Of a stretch of 8,088 bases of DNA, positions 1-5,547 are shown piece after piece; within the stretch, counting starts at the first letter, position 1, and every line of letters begins with the position of its first letter. The notes below the pieces were generated by a model. The model was not told the origin of the DNA, ran no database searches, and saw only the letters and a program-made list of their open reading frames with translations. This DNA comes from Treponema sp. GTDB taxonomy: Bacteria > Spirochaetota > Spirochaetia > Treponematales > Breznakiellaceae. The position numbers were made by a program, and so were the translations under genes. The stretch spans positions 1-8,088 of the forward strand of contig JAISYA010000180.1 in the NCBI GenBank assembly GCA_031270205.1. Direction: 5' to 3'.

Positions 1-95
1 CCTTCTTCATCGGTGGGCTGTGCACATGCCACAAACATCATGGTGAGTACCAGCGCAAAGGCCAGCACTCCCAATTTCTTGAGAGTTTTCTTCAT
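1..95 (-). CDS. Putative lipoprotein, N-terminal fragment (cut by window edge)
   Basis: Only the first 31 codons are in the window. They read MKKTLKKLGVLAFALVLTMM followed by FVACAQPTDEE. This is a classic lipoprotein signal peptide: a lysine-rich N-terminus (K2, K3, K6, K7), a hydrophobic core (about residues 9-22) and a lipobox-like FVAC with the acylated cysteine at residue 24. Phe at -3 is looser than the usual Leu, which is tolerated in spirochaetes. The polar, acidic residues after Cys fit a mature lipoprotein tether. The start is well supported by AAGGAG at 109-104, 8 nt before the ATG at 95. The mature domain lies outside the window, so function cannot be assigned. It could be a substrate-binding lipoprotein of a transporter, but nothing visible proves that. 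Expression probably depends on the leader and promoter at 324-352. Confidence 0.8.
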   Translation of the reverse strand, partial: MKKTLKKLGVLAFALVLTMMFVACAQPTDEE

Positions 96-115
96 GTTTC
101 CTTCTCCTTGAAAGA

Positions 116-159
116 GGAACACCGGCGCCTAATTGCCGCCGCATGTACACCGGTGTTCC
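116..159 (-). promoter_or_regulatory. Strong 5' leader hairpin before the lipoprotein ribosome binding site
   Basis: GGAACACCGG (read on the minus strand from 159) and CCGGTGTTCC (ending at 116) are perfect 10-bp arms. Three more inner pairs (U-G, G-C, U-G) extend the stem in RNA, leaving a loop of about 18 nt. It ends 6 nt before the AAGGAG Shine-Dalgarno. No T-run follows, so it is not an intrinsic terminator. The inner half-site ACACCGGTGT (147-156) is itself palindromic, so the element could instead be a DNA operator. An mRNA-stabilising or regulatory stem is equally possible. Confidence 0.5.
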
Positions 160-161
160 CT

Positions 162-168
162 ATATATA
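162..168 (-). promoter_or_regulatory. Possible secondary -10 box (TATATA), weak
   Basis: The minus strand reads GGTATATATAGGG here, a -10-like AT box in a GC-rich setting just upstream of the leader hairpin. No -35 hexamer is visible 16-18 bp upstream, where the sequence is G-rich. It is therefore weaker than the promoter at 324-352 and may be only an AT-rich patch. Confidence 0.2.
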
Positions 169-212
169 CCAAGAGGAAAACGGATCCCCCGCCCTGACAG
201 AGCGCCGGTTCC

Positions 213-246
213 AAAAAACCGTCGGGTCCTAACCCGTCCGCCGGGT
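213..246 (-). terminator. Attenuator-like leader element: two mutually exclusive stems then a T-run
   Basis: Reading the minus strand, ACCCG (246-242), CGGGT (236-232) and ACCCG (227-223) are arranged so that the middle segment can pair with either outer one. The downstream pairing (5 bp, loop TAGG) is followed 4 nt later by six T residues (218-213), as in a weak intrinsic terminator. The upstream pairing (loop GCGGA) would prevent it. The stems are short, and there is no evident leader peptide or known riboswitch fold. The regulatory reading is inference. Confidence 0.25.
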
Positions 247-323
247 CCTCTTTGTATCCGCCGCAAGCCGCCCTCCAGACGGCCTGTTAAGCGCCGCCGT
301 TCCGCGGCCGCTTATTTATGTAA

Positions 324-352
324 AAGATACCCCAAATTACTGTTTTTGTCAA
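324..352 (-). promoter_or_regulatory. Sigma-70-like promoter firing leftward toward the lipoprotein gene
   Basis: On the minus strand there is a perfect -35 TTGACA (352-347), a 17-bp spacer and TATCTT (329-324, 4 of 6 matches to TATAAT). Transcription would begin near 317, giving a leader of about 220 nt before the lipoprotein ATG at 95. The region is AT-rich against GC-rich surroundings, as expected of a promoter. No other leftward gene start lies between it and the lipoprotein, so either it drives that gene through a long leader or it makes a small RNA. Confidence 0.6.
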
Positions 353-635
353 GCGTTAGTATAAAAAAAGTACAGGCCGTTCCGGGTGCAAAAGCGGCCG
401 CATGTCCCGGATATAAAGCCTGTGGGATCTGTTTTTTGGAATAAAATACCAAAAAAAGAGGCAAAACAGGAAATTGAGGGTGAATAAAGAAGGAAAAATA
501 CGGTTTTTTGATCCTTAAACGCAGCGCCGGCAGGATTGAGCATGAATGCGGGGAAAGGGAATAGAGGCATGAAGGGGGAAAAACGAAGGGAAAGATGTTC
601 ATTCTATGAACAAGTCGGCGCGTTACAGGGCTTCT
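353..635. other. Gene-free stretch with AT-rich hairpins
   Basis: I see no convincing gene here. Open frames exist on both strands, but none has a recognisable protein pattern or a good start context. Two AT-rich folds are visible. TTTTTTGG (432-439) can pair with CCAAAAAA (449-456), or a larger outer pairing CTGTTTT (429-435) with AAAACAG (463-469) can form. AAGGA (490-494) pairs with TCCTT (512-516), with an A/T stem inside. Read leftward, the second fold is followed by CTTTATTC, so it might help end transcripts from the DUF4838 ORF, but neither fold is a clean intrinsic terminator. The stretch between the lipoprotein promoter and the Rpn remnant is probably decayed intergenic DNA. Confidence 0.4.
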
Positions 636-773
636 ACCTGCCGGGAGACCGGTATTCACAATCTGCTCCAATGGTTTCCCCCGCTTTCATTTTTCGGGCA
701 ATTTCACGTTTCTCTCTGTCCGGCCTTCTTCCTGAACATACTGTTCCCGCGCCAAACCGTTCCATTTGCTCAT
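636..773 (-). pseudogene. Frameshifted remnant of an Rpn/PD-(D/E)XK transposase-like C-terminus
   Basis: Three consecutive minus-strand pieces in three frames add up to one recognisable tail. AREQYVQEEGRTE is in the frame of the DUF4838 ORF (from about 733 to 715). REKREIARKMKA is in a second frame (to 682). GKPLEQIVNTGLPAG is in a third (680-636). Spliced, this matches the typical end of Rpn-family (recombination-promoting nuclease, PD-(D/E)XK) proteins: a charged helix, then 'REIARKMK', then 'G.(P/S)(L/I)E.I...TGLs..EI'. The second shift falls at a G-run (678-682 as C on the plus strand), a typical indel site. The nuclease core is absent, so this is a dead fragment. It probably entered as a mobile or repeat-type gene and then decayed. 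The family call rests on motif memory, not a search. Confidence 0.6.
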
Positions 774-1868
774 TTGACACGGGATCCCCTTCCAGGTAGT
801 TACACAAAACGTATTATCGCGGAGGACAAGCCTCCCGGCGGAGGTTTCCAGCGGGTCTTCAAGATACGAGAGCCGCGCCCGCGGATCAAGGTCCACGAGA
901 ACATCCGCGGCGGAGTTGACGGCTATACGGTTTTGTTCCAAGGGGCTGAAGGCCCGGCAGTCGGGACAGGCGCACCAGGTTTTTTCATGGCCCTGATCCG
1001 GCCAGAGATGAAAGACCGGCGCGGCCGCGTCTTTCCCGGCGAATCCGGGGCGGAAAGCCGTTTGGGCCTCCATTCCCGTCATTGCGCGGATGAACAGTTT
1101 TTCAGCGGTCATTTTAATCCGCGCAATGGTTTTGGGATTGGTGAGACAGAAATGACTCTTCCTGACGCGCCTGCCTGAATCCATACGGAACATGTCCCGG
1201 TGAAAAAAGAACAAGCGCCGGGGCAGCAGACAGGAAAGCTCCCGTCCGCCCGCCTCAAGGATAAGCGCGTAACGCCGGGTCTCCGCGTAAATACCCCTGC
1301 CGCGCCGCGCCTTGTTCCAAAGGTTTTTTTCAGCGAGCGGAAAGGCCAGCGCGTCGTATTTGTTCCGCGCCGCCCACTGGATCAGCAATTCCCGTTCCTT
1401 TGCCTTTAATTTTTCACTGACAAAAAGCCGCCGCCGCTCCTTTACGGAAGAGGCCGAAGGGCAATAGGCCCGGACATCTTTCAGCGGATAAACGCCCGGC
1501 GAAGAGGGCGGGGGAAATTCTTCCAGCCCCGGCGCCGGCCAGCGGATGCCCAGGGCGGCGAGAAAATCAAAGACCGCGTTCCACAGGCCGCGTCCGGAAT
1601 CGCCCTGTATTTCGATCCGGCCCCTGCCGATTCGCCAGCTAAAACCGTTCCGCTCAGAGCAGCCGGCCGCGTTGAGCAGAATGAGGGGAACGGCGTACAG
1701 GGACGCGGCATTTTCAGCGTCTTCAATGTGCGGCGGCGTCCCGGCAAGCCCCGCCCGGCTCCGAAGCAAGCCTATATACAAGGCCAGTTCATCCGCGGCG
1801 TATCGGGCCGCCGGGATAGAGGCCGGCGCGAGAATCAGCCATTTTTTTGAGACATCAAAAACCGTCAT
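687..1868 (-). CDS. DUF4838-type carbohydrate-related protein, C-terminally truncated, with an Rpn-derived tail
   Basis: The ORF encodes 393 residues. Residues 1-115 resemble the N-terminal alpha/beta domain seen before GH-like catalytic domains: 'YAADELALYIG' (23-33) and 'GRGLWNAVFDFLAALGIRWPAPG' spread over 92-114. Residues about 215-345 match DUF4838 landmarks: 'MDSGRRVRKSHFCLTNP' (229-245), a cysteine cluster W298-C299-x-C301-x2-C304, then 'NSAADVLVDLDPRARLSYL' (318-336). DUF4838 proteins are linked to polysaccharide or glucuronide breakdown by family context; the exact reaction is not known. Full members are usually much longer, and here homology seems to end near residue 354. Residues 366-393 read in frame into the Rpn remnant. 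No signal peptide is visible. The ATG at 1868 has no Shine-Dalgarno but lies 6 nt after TATAAT. The ORF is intact but probably a pseudogene or non-functional fragment. Confidence 0.6.
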   Translation of the reverse strand: MTVFDVSKKWLILAPASIPAARYAADELALYIGLLRSRAGLAGTPPHIEDAENAASLYAVPLILLNAAGCSERNGFSWRIGRGRIEIQGDSGRGLWNAVFDFLAALGIRWPAPGLEEFPPPSSPGVYPLKDVRAYCPSASSVKERRRLFVSEKLKAKERELLIQWAARNKYDALAFPLAEKNLWNKARRGRGIYAETRRYALILEAGGRELSCLLPRRLFFFHRDMFRMDSGRRVRKSHFCLTNPKTIARIKMTAEKLFIRAMTGMEAQTAFRPGFAGKDAAAPVFHLWPDQGHEKTWCACPDCRAFSPLEQNRIAVNSAADVLVDLDPRARLSYLEDPLETSAGRLVLRDNTFCVTTWKGIPCQMSKWNGLAREQYVQEEGRTERNVKLPEK

Positions 1869-1874
1869 AATTTC

Positions 1875-1880
1875 ATTATA
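1875..1880 (-). promoter_or_regulatory. -10 box (TATAAT) for the DUF4838 ORF, leaderless spacing
   Basis: The minus strand carries a perfect TATAAT whose last base is 6 nt before the ATG at 1868. Transcription would thus begin at or next to the A of the start codon. No purine-rich ribosome binding site precedes the ATG. The -35 position (1903-1898, TAGGTT) is poor. Confidence 0.45.
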
Positions 1881-1903
1881 TGGATTTTTTTTGAATTAAC
1901 CTA

Positions 1904-1909
1904 TATGAT
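1904..1909 (+). promoter_or_regulatory. -10 box (TATGAT) for the dehydrogenase operon, leaderless spacing
   Basis: TATGAT (5 of 6 matches to TATAAT) ends 6 nt before the ATG at 1916, which puts the expected start site on the start codon. No Shine-Dalgarno is present between the box and ATG (ACACAA). The -35 region (TGGATT at 1881-1886, 17-bp spacing) matches consensus only partly. An 8-T run (1885-1892) lies within the spacer and is shared with the divergent promoter. Confidence 0.45.
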
Positions 1910-1915
1910 ACACAA

Positions 1916-3346
1916 ATGGACTACGATGTAGCGGTTATCGGCTGCGGGGTATCCGGCGCGAATGTCGCCCGGCGGCTGTCGGCATATCATATTAAAACCA
2001 CGATTCTCGAAAAGGCGGCGGATGTGTCTTTTGGGACTTCCAAGGCCAATTCAGGAATCGTACACGGCGGTTTTCATCACAACAAGAAATACCTGAAAGC
2101 CCGGCTGGAGATTCAGGGAAACCTCATGTTCGACCAGCTCAGGAGGGAGCTGAACTTTCCTTTTAAGCGCTGCGGCATCATCGTGGCGGCGCTTCACGAG
2201 GAAGAGATGAAAGCGGTGGAGCGCCTCTATATGCAGGGCGTGGAAAACGGCGTTATCGGCGTTGAGCTTTGTTCCCGTGAGCGCATTCTGGAGCTGGAAC
2301 CGAAACTGTCGGCGGACACGGTGGGCGGACTGTACGCCCCCGGCGGCGGCATGATCGAACCGTACCGCTTTGTCTTTGCCCTGGTGGAATCGGCGGTGAA
2401 AAACGGCGTTGAGCTTTACACCGGTTTCAGGGTGAACGGAGCGGAGCGGGATGAACGGGCCGGTTTCTGGACGATCCGCGCCGGGGACGGCAGGGAAATC
2501 AGGGCAAGGTACGCGGTGAATTCCGCCGGCCTGTTTGCCGACGAGGTTTCAGCAATTTTCGGCGGCGAGGAATTTTCGATCAAGCCCCGCAAGGGCGAAT
2601 ACTTCCTGATGGATCGCCTGACGCGGGCCTGCCCGGAGCGGGTGGTTTTTCCCGTGCCTACCGCGGTTTCCAAAGGCATGCTGGTGATTCCGACTGTGGA
2701 AGGGACGGTGCTGGTCGGCCCCACCGCGGACGCCGTGGATCGCAAGGACGATTTTTCCACCACAACCGGGCGGCTGGAGCAGATTCTTGATTCGGGAAAA
2801 AACATGATCCCTTCGCTAAGCCGAAACGATGTAATCACGAGTTTCGCCGGACTGCGCCCCTGTCTGGAAGAAGATTTCTACATTGAGCCTTCAAAGAAAG
2901 CCCCCGCCTTTGTGCAGGTGGCGGGGATTCAGAGTCCGGGACTCACCGCCTCTCCGGCAATCGGCGAATACGTGAAAAATCTCTTAAAGAACATGGGGCT
3001 TGAGCTGACTGAAAAACCGGGATGGGATCCCTTTATCGAAGACCGCCCCCGCGTAAGGGAACTCGATCCTTTCCGGCTGGACGCCTTTATCGCCAAAGAC
3101 CCCGCGTGGGGCAGCATTGTCTGCCGCTGCGAAAATGTCAGCGAGGCCGAGATCGTGCAGGCTGTGCGGCTTGGGCATCATACCCTGGACGGGATCAAGT
3201 ATTTTACCCGCGCCCAGATGGGCCGCTGTCAGGGGGGCTTTTGCACTTACAAGATCATCAAGATCATCATGCGTGAAACCGGCCTTTCCTGGGGCGCAAT
3301 CACCAAGCACGGCGGGGCAAGCCGCCTCCTGGAGGCGGAACTATGA
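1916..3346 (+). CDS. glpA: GlpA-like FAD-dependent dehydrogenase with C-terminal BFD [2Fe-2S] domain
   Basis: This 476-residue protein is probably the catalytic subunit of an anaerobic glycerol-3-phosphate dehydrogenase, oxidising G3P to dihydroxyacetone phosphate with FAD. Residues 1-360 form a DAO-family fold: the FAD-binding G9-C-G11-V-S-G14 loop, the ribose-binding acid E32 at the end of strand 2, 'SGIVHGGFHHNKKYLKARL' (46-64) as in GlpA/LhgO relatives, and the closing 'VAGIQSPGLTASPAIGEYV' (335-353). Residues about 400-455 are a BFD-like [2Fe-2S] domain with C403-x-C405 and C438-x4-C443. E. coli GlpA, at about 540 residues, shares this layout but is longer. The ATG start is set by the position of the GxGxxG loop and the upstream -10 box; there is no Shine-Dalgarno. 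It overlaps the next gene by 4 bp. Substrate specificity is inferred from the gene trio; a 2-hydroxyacid such as L-2-hydroxyglutarate is an alternative. No membrane segment is seen. Confidence 0.8.
   Translation: MDYDVAVIGCGVSGANVARRLSAYHIKTTILEKAADVSFGTSKANSGIVHGGFHHNKKYLKARLEIQGNLMFDQLRRELNFPFKRCGIIVAALHEEEMKAVERLYMQGVENGVIGVELCSRERILELEPKLSADTVGGLYAPGGGMIEPYRFVFALVESAVKNGVELYTGFRVNGAERDERAGFWTIRAGDGREIRARYAVNSAGLFADEVSAIFGGEEFSIKPRKGEYFLMDRLTRACPERVVFPVPTAVSKGMLVIPTVEGTVLVGPTADAVDRKDDFSTTTGRLEQILDSGKNMIPSLSRNDVITSFAGLRPCLEEDFYIEPSKKAPAFVQVAGIQSPGLTASPAIGEYVKNLLKNMGLELTEKPGWDPFIEDRPRVRELDPFRLDAFIAKDPAWGSIVCRCENVSEAEIVQAVRLGHHTLDGIKYFTRAQMGRCQGGFCTYKIIKIIMRETGLSWGAITKHGGASRLLEAEL
3322..3338 (+). 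promoter_or_regulatory. Hairpin sequestering the Shine-Dalgarno of the second operon gene
   Basis: CCGCCT (3322-3327) pairs with AGGCGG (3333-3338) around a CCTGG loop. The Shine-Dalgarno GGAGG (3331-3335), 7 nt before the ATG at 3343, lies half in the loop and half in this GC-rich stem. The hairpin is inside the last codons of the upstream gene, so ribosomes finishing that gene would melt it. With the ATGA stop/start overlap, this points to translational coupling that would keep the two subunits in balance. Confidence 0.55.
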
Positions 3347-4620
3347 AAAACCTGCGCTGCGATGCGGTGATAATCGGCGGGGGCGCCGCGGGCATGGCGG
3401 CCGCCCTGGAACTGGACGCCGCCGGTTTTTCCTGCGCCATTATCGAACGGGAAGATCACCTGGGCGGAATCCTCATGCAGTGCATTCACAACGGATTCGG
3501 CCTGCACGAATTTTCAGAAGAGCTTACCGGCCCCGAATTCGCCGAGCGTTTTATTGAGCGCGTAGCACAATCAAAAATAGCCGTCTACCTGAATACCACG
3601 GTAACGGGTTTTAACGCCGCGCCTTCCGGTTCCGCCGCCGAACAGAGCGCCTGTAAAGAGCTGTTCTGCGTTTCACCCGCCGGCGCGCTGCAAATTCAGA
3701 GCAGGGCGGTAATACTGGCCATGGGATGCCGCGAGCGGAATCGGGGCAATGTGCGCATTCCCGGCGCCCGCCCCGCCGGGGTGTATACCGCCGGCTTTGC
3801 CCAGCGCCTGGTGAACATCGAAGGCTGCATCCCCGGCAGAGAAGTGGTGATTATCGGCTCCGGCGACATCGGCCTCATCATGGCCCGCCGCATGACCTGG
3901 GTAGGCTGCAAGGTAAAGGCCGTAGTGGAAATTATGCCCTACCCTGCGGGCCTTACCAGAAACATCGTGCAGTGTCTGAGGGATTTCGACATCCCCCTGT
4001 ACCTTTCCTCCATGACCACCAGTATCTTCGGCAATGATCGCGTGGAAGGGGTTGAAGTTACTCCCATGGAAAACGGCGTTGTCATTCCCGAAAAACGTTT
4101 CCGCATCGACTGCGACACGGTGCTGCTCTCCGTTGGGCTTGTGCCGGAGAACGAATTGTCCAAGGCCGCCGGCGTGGAACTGAACGGCGCAACCAACGGC
4201 CCGCTTGTGGACTCAAACCTGATGACCAACATCGACGGAGTCTTTGCCAGCGGCAATGTGCTCCATGTGCACGATCTGGTTGACTGGGTTGCCGAGGAAA
4301 GCCGCAGGGCGGGCCGCTATGCCGCCGAATGGCTGCAGGGCAGGCGGCCTGAGCCGCAAATTCGCGTCAAGACCGGCTCCAATGTGCGTTATGTGAATCC
4401 GGTGCGGATCAACCCACGCAGGGAAAATCAAGTCTACCTCCGTTCACTGGTGGTAAAAAACGACGCCGTACTGGAACTCCGGCTGGACAAGCGGCTGATC
4501 CGCAGCGTAAAGCACAGGCACGTGCAGCCCTCGGAGATGATCAATCTGAAGATCACCCCGGCGGACTTCGGGGGCCTGAACGCCGGGTTTGATTCCTGTC
4601 TTGAATTCAGTATAAACTGA
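3343..4620 (+). CDS. FAD/NAD(P)-dependent oxidoreductase, second subunit of the GlpA-like complex
   Basis: This 425-residue protein belongs to the pyridine nucleotide-disulfide oxidoreductase fold. It has a first dinucleotide loop G12-G-G14-A-A-G17 with acid E35 (FAD), a second loop G172-S-G174-D-I-G177 (probably NAD(P)H), 'VLLSVGLVPENELSKAAGV' (260-278), and the FAD-contacting 'GVFASGN' (299-305) ahead of 'HDLVDWVAEE'. The 'GGILMQCIHNGFGLHEF' region (41-57) is typical of the family that travels with GlpA-like and DUF1667 genes. There is no CxxxxC redox disulfide of the thioredoxin reductase kind. It probably passes electrons between the GlpA flavin/[2Fe-2S] unit and a pyridine nucleotide or another carrier; the direction cannot be read from sequence. 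It fills the GlpB slot but is not close to E. coli GlpB, so I give no symbol. Start: GGAGG 7 nt upstream, ATGA overlap with the previous stop. Confidence 0.8.
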   Translation: MKNLRCDAVIIGGGAAGMAAALELDAAGFSCAIIEREDHLGGILMQCIHNGFGLHEFSEELTGPEFAERFIERVAQSKIAVYLNTTVTGFNAAPSGSAAEQSACKELFCVSPAGALQIQSRAVILAMGCRERNRGNVRIPGARPAGVYTAGFAQRLVNIEGCIPGREVVIIGSGDIGLIMARRMTWVGCKVKAVVEIMPYPAGLTRNIVQCLRDFDIPLYLSSMTTSIFGNDRVEGVEVTPMENGVVIPEKRFRIDCDTVLLSVGLVPENELSKAAGVELNGATNGPLVDSNLMTNIDGVFASGNVLHVHDLVDWVAEESRRAGRYAAEWLQGRRPEPQIRVKTGSNVRYVNPVRINPRRENQVYLRSLVVKNDAVLELRLDKRLIRSVKHRHVQPSEMINLKITPADFGGLNAGFDSCLEFSIN

Positions 4621-4639
4621 GGAAGTACCGAGGATTATT

Positions 4640-5059
4640 ATGCGAAACTTAACCTGTATTGTCTGTCCCATAGGCTGCGCGCTTGTGCTTGAAGGAGAGG
4701 AGCTGGGCGCTTCCACCACTGCCGGCGCAGACAGTTTTCCGGCCCTGACCATTACCGGCAACCGCTGCCCCCGTGGCGAGGTTTATGCACGGGAGGAAGT
4801 CCGCGCCCCCAAACGGGTGGTAACCGCCACCTGTCCCATTGCCGGCAGCGTTTCATCTTACGAGGCGGGGCGGAGCCTGTACGCCCCCAGGCGTATTCCG
4901 GTTAAAACCCTTTCGCCCTGCCCGAGGGAAAAAATCCCCGCTCTCCTGGCGGACATTTATAAAACCAAAGTCAGCGTTCCGGTAAAAGCCGGGGACACGG
5001 TAATAGCAGACTGGAACGGCGAAGGTATCAATGTTATCGCGGTAAGGACGGTAAGTTAA
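4640..5059 (+). CDS. DUF1667 family four-cysteine protein, third subunit of the dehydrogenase complex
   Basis: This 139-residue protein opens with C6-x2-C9-x3-C13 ('CIVCPIGC') and a fourth cysteine at C43 in 'GNRCPRGEVYAREE'. This is the signature of the DUF1667 family, whose genes sit directly after a GlpA-like and an FAD/NAD oxidoreductase gene in many anaerobes. The four cysteines plausibly bind a metal or Fe-S cluster. If so, the protein would be an electron-transfer or assembly subunit, but no function is proven. The middle carries 'EVRAPKRVVTATCPI' (53-67), and the remainder is a basic/proline beta-like tail ending 'INVIAVRTV'. GAGGA (4630-4634) lies 5 nt before the ATG, and the gene starts 19 nt after its predecessor's stop. 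It is soluble, with no signal peptide. Confidence 0.8.
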   Translation: MRNLTCIVCPIGCALVLEGEELGASTTAGADSFPALTITGNRCPRGEVYAREEVRAPKRVVTATCPIAGSVSSYEAGRSLYAPRRIPVKTLSPCPREKIPALLADIYKTKVSVPVKAGDTVIADWNGEGINVIAVRTVS

Positions 5060-5542
5060 ATGTTCAGGAAAAACGAAAAAAGCCCCGACGATTTTTGGCG
5101 GGAATACGAGGAAAAAATCGGCGAAAAAGTTCTGGCCCGCAGTCTTGGCCAGTACCTGTCCGGCTGGGAAGCATTCGATGAAAAGAAATGGAACGAGATC
5201 TGGGGACTCCTTATCGCCACGAGCGGCGGCTTCCACTTTCACCATTTTCCCCACATGGGCTGGCTTGAAGCCATCACCCATTTTACCTCCGGCGCGGAAG
5301 CGCCCAAAGAAAAAACCTTCTTTGTTCCCAAAGAACAGCTGCTCTCCGCGGCGCTTGTCAAGGAAACCAAATGGTGGAAAAAAATCTTGTCCCCCTCCGC
5401 GCCGAGACTGGTCATCCGTTACCGGAATAACGCGGGGGAAGAACGGGAGCTGATACTTGAAACCGATTATAAATCGGACGATCTGATGGAAGCGCTTGAC
5501 AAACACGCACGGGAGAGCAATGAGCGAAGGGAAGAACCATAG
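5060..5542 (+). CDS. Unrecognised 160-residue cytosolic protein, last gene of the operon
   Basis: I do not recognise this protein. Its ATG directly follows the TAA of the DUF1667 gene with no gap, and AAGGA (5044-5048) sits 11 nt upstream inside that gene, so it is co-translated with the operon. Features: a charged, aromatic N-terminal helix region ('DDFWREYEEKIGEKVLARSLG', split over 10-30), a histidine/aromatic patch H59-F-H-H-F-P-H65 then W68, a lysine/tryptophan stretch around W105-W106, a beta-rich segment 'RLVIRYRNNAGEERELILETD' spread over 116-136, and a C-terminal acidic/basic helix. A beta segment followed by a final helix is reminiscent of PH/GRAM-like domains, which is a guess only. 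No cysteine, membrane segment or signal peptide is visible. The histidine patch could be a metal site. It may be unrelated in function to the dehydrogenase. Confidence 0.7.
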   Translation: MFRKNEKSPDDFWREYEEKIGEKVLARSLGQYLSGWEAFDEKKWNEIWGLLIATSGGFHFHHFPHMGWLEAITHFTSGAEAPKEKTFFVPKEQLLSAALVKETKWWKKILSPSAPRLVIRYRNNAGEERELILETDYKSDDLMEALDKHARESNERREEP

Positions 5543-5547
5543 AGAGA

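Noticed and set aside
221..250. Direct repeat CGGGTCCT (near 223 and 242)
   Set aside because: Only two short copies; better described as the alternative pairing partners of the leader element than as a repeat array.
304..401. Repeated GCGGCCGC octamers (near 304, 394, 1021 and within ftsK)
   Set aside because: They are explained by GC-rich composition and Ala/Gly/Arg codons. There is no regular spacing and no conserved flanks.
133..444. Plus-strand ORF of 103 codons
   Set aside because: It has Arg/Pro-rich shadow composition and runs through the promoter and leader of the lipoprotein gene. No ribosome binding site.
312..671. Minus-strand ORF of 119 codons beginning MEQIV
   Set aside because: Its first residues are the tail of the Rpn remnant. 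The rest crosses AT-rich noncoding DNA and the -35/-10 promoter at 324-352, with no protein-like pattern.
606..1178. Plus-strand ORF of 190 codons
   Set aside because: It lies antisense to the DUF4838 ORF and Rpn remnant, which carry recognisable motifs. It has no family-like pattern and no good ribosome binding site.
1869..1915. Possible dif (XerCD) site, considered because ftsK is in the window
   Set aside because: The AT-rich sequence is only loosely symmetrical and lacks the 11-bp arms around a 6-bp centre typical of dif. A divergent promoter explains it better.
4853..5506. Minus-strand ORF of 217 codons opposite the DUF1667 and fourth operon genes
   Set aside because: It is antisense to a recognisable four-cysteine gene and its tightly spaced neighbour. 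Its Phe/Gly-rich composition is typical of a shadow frame in GC-rich DNA.
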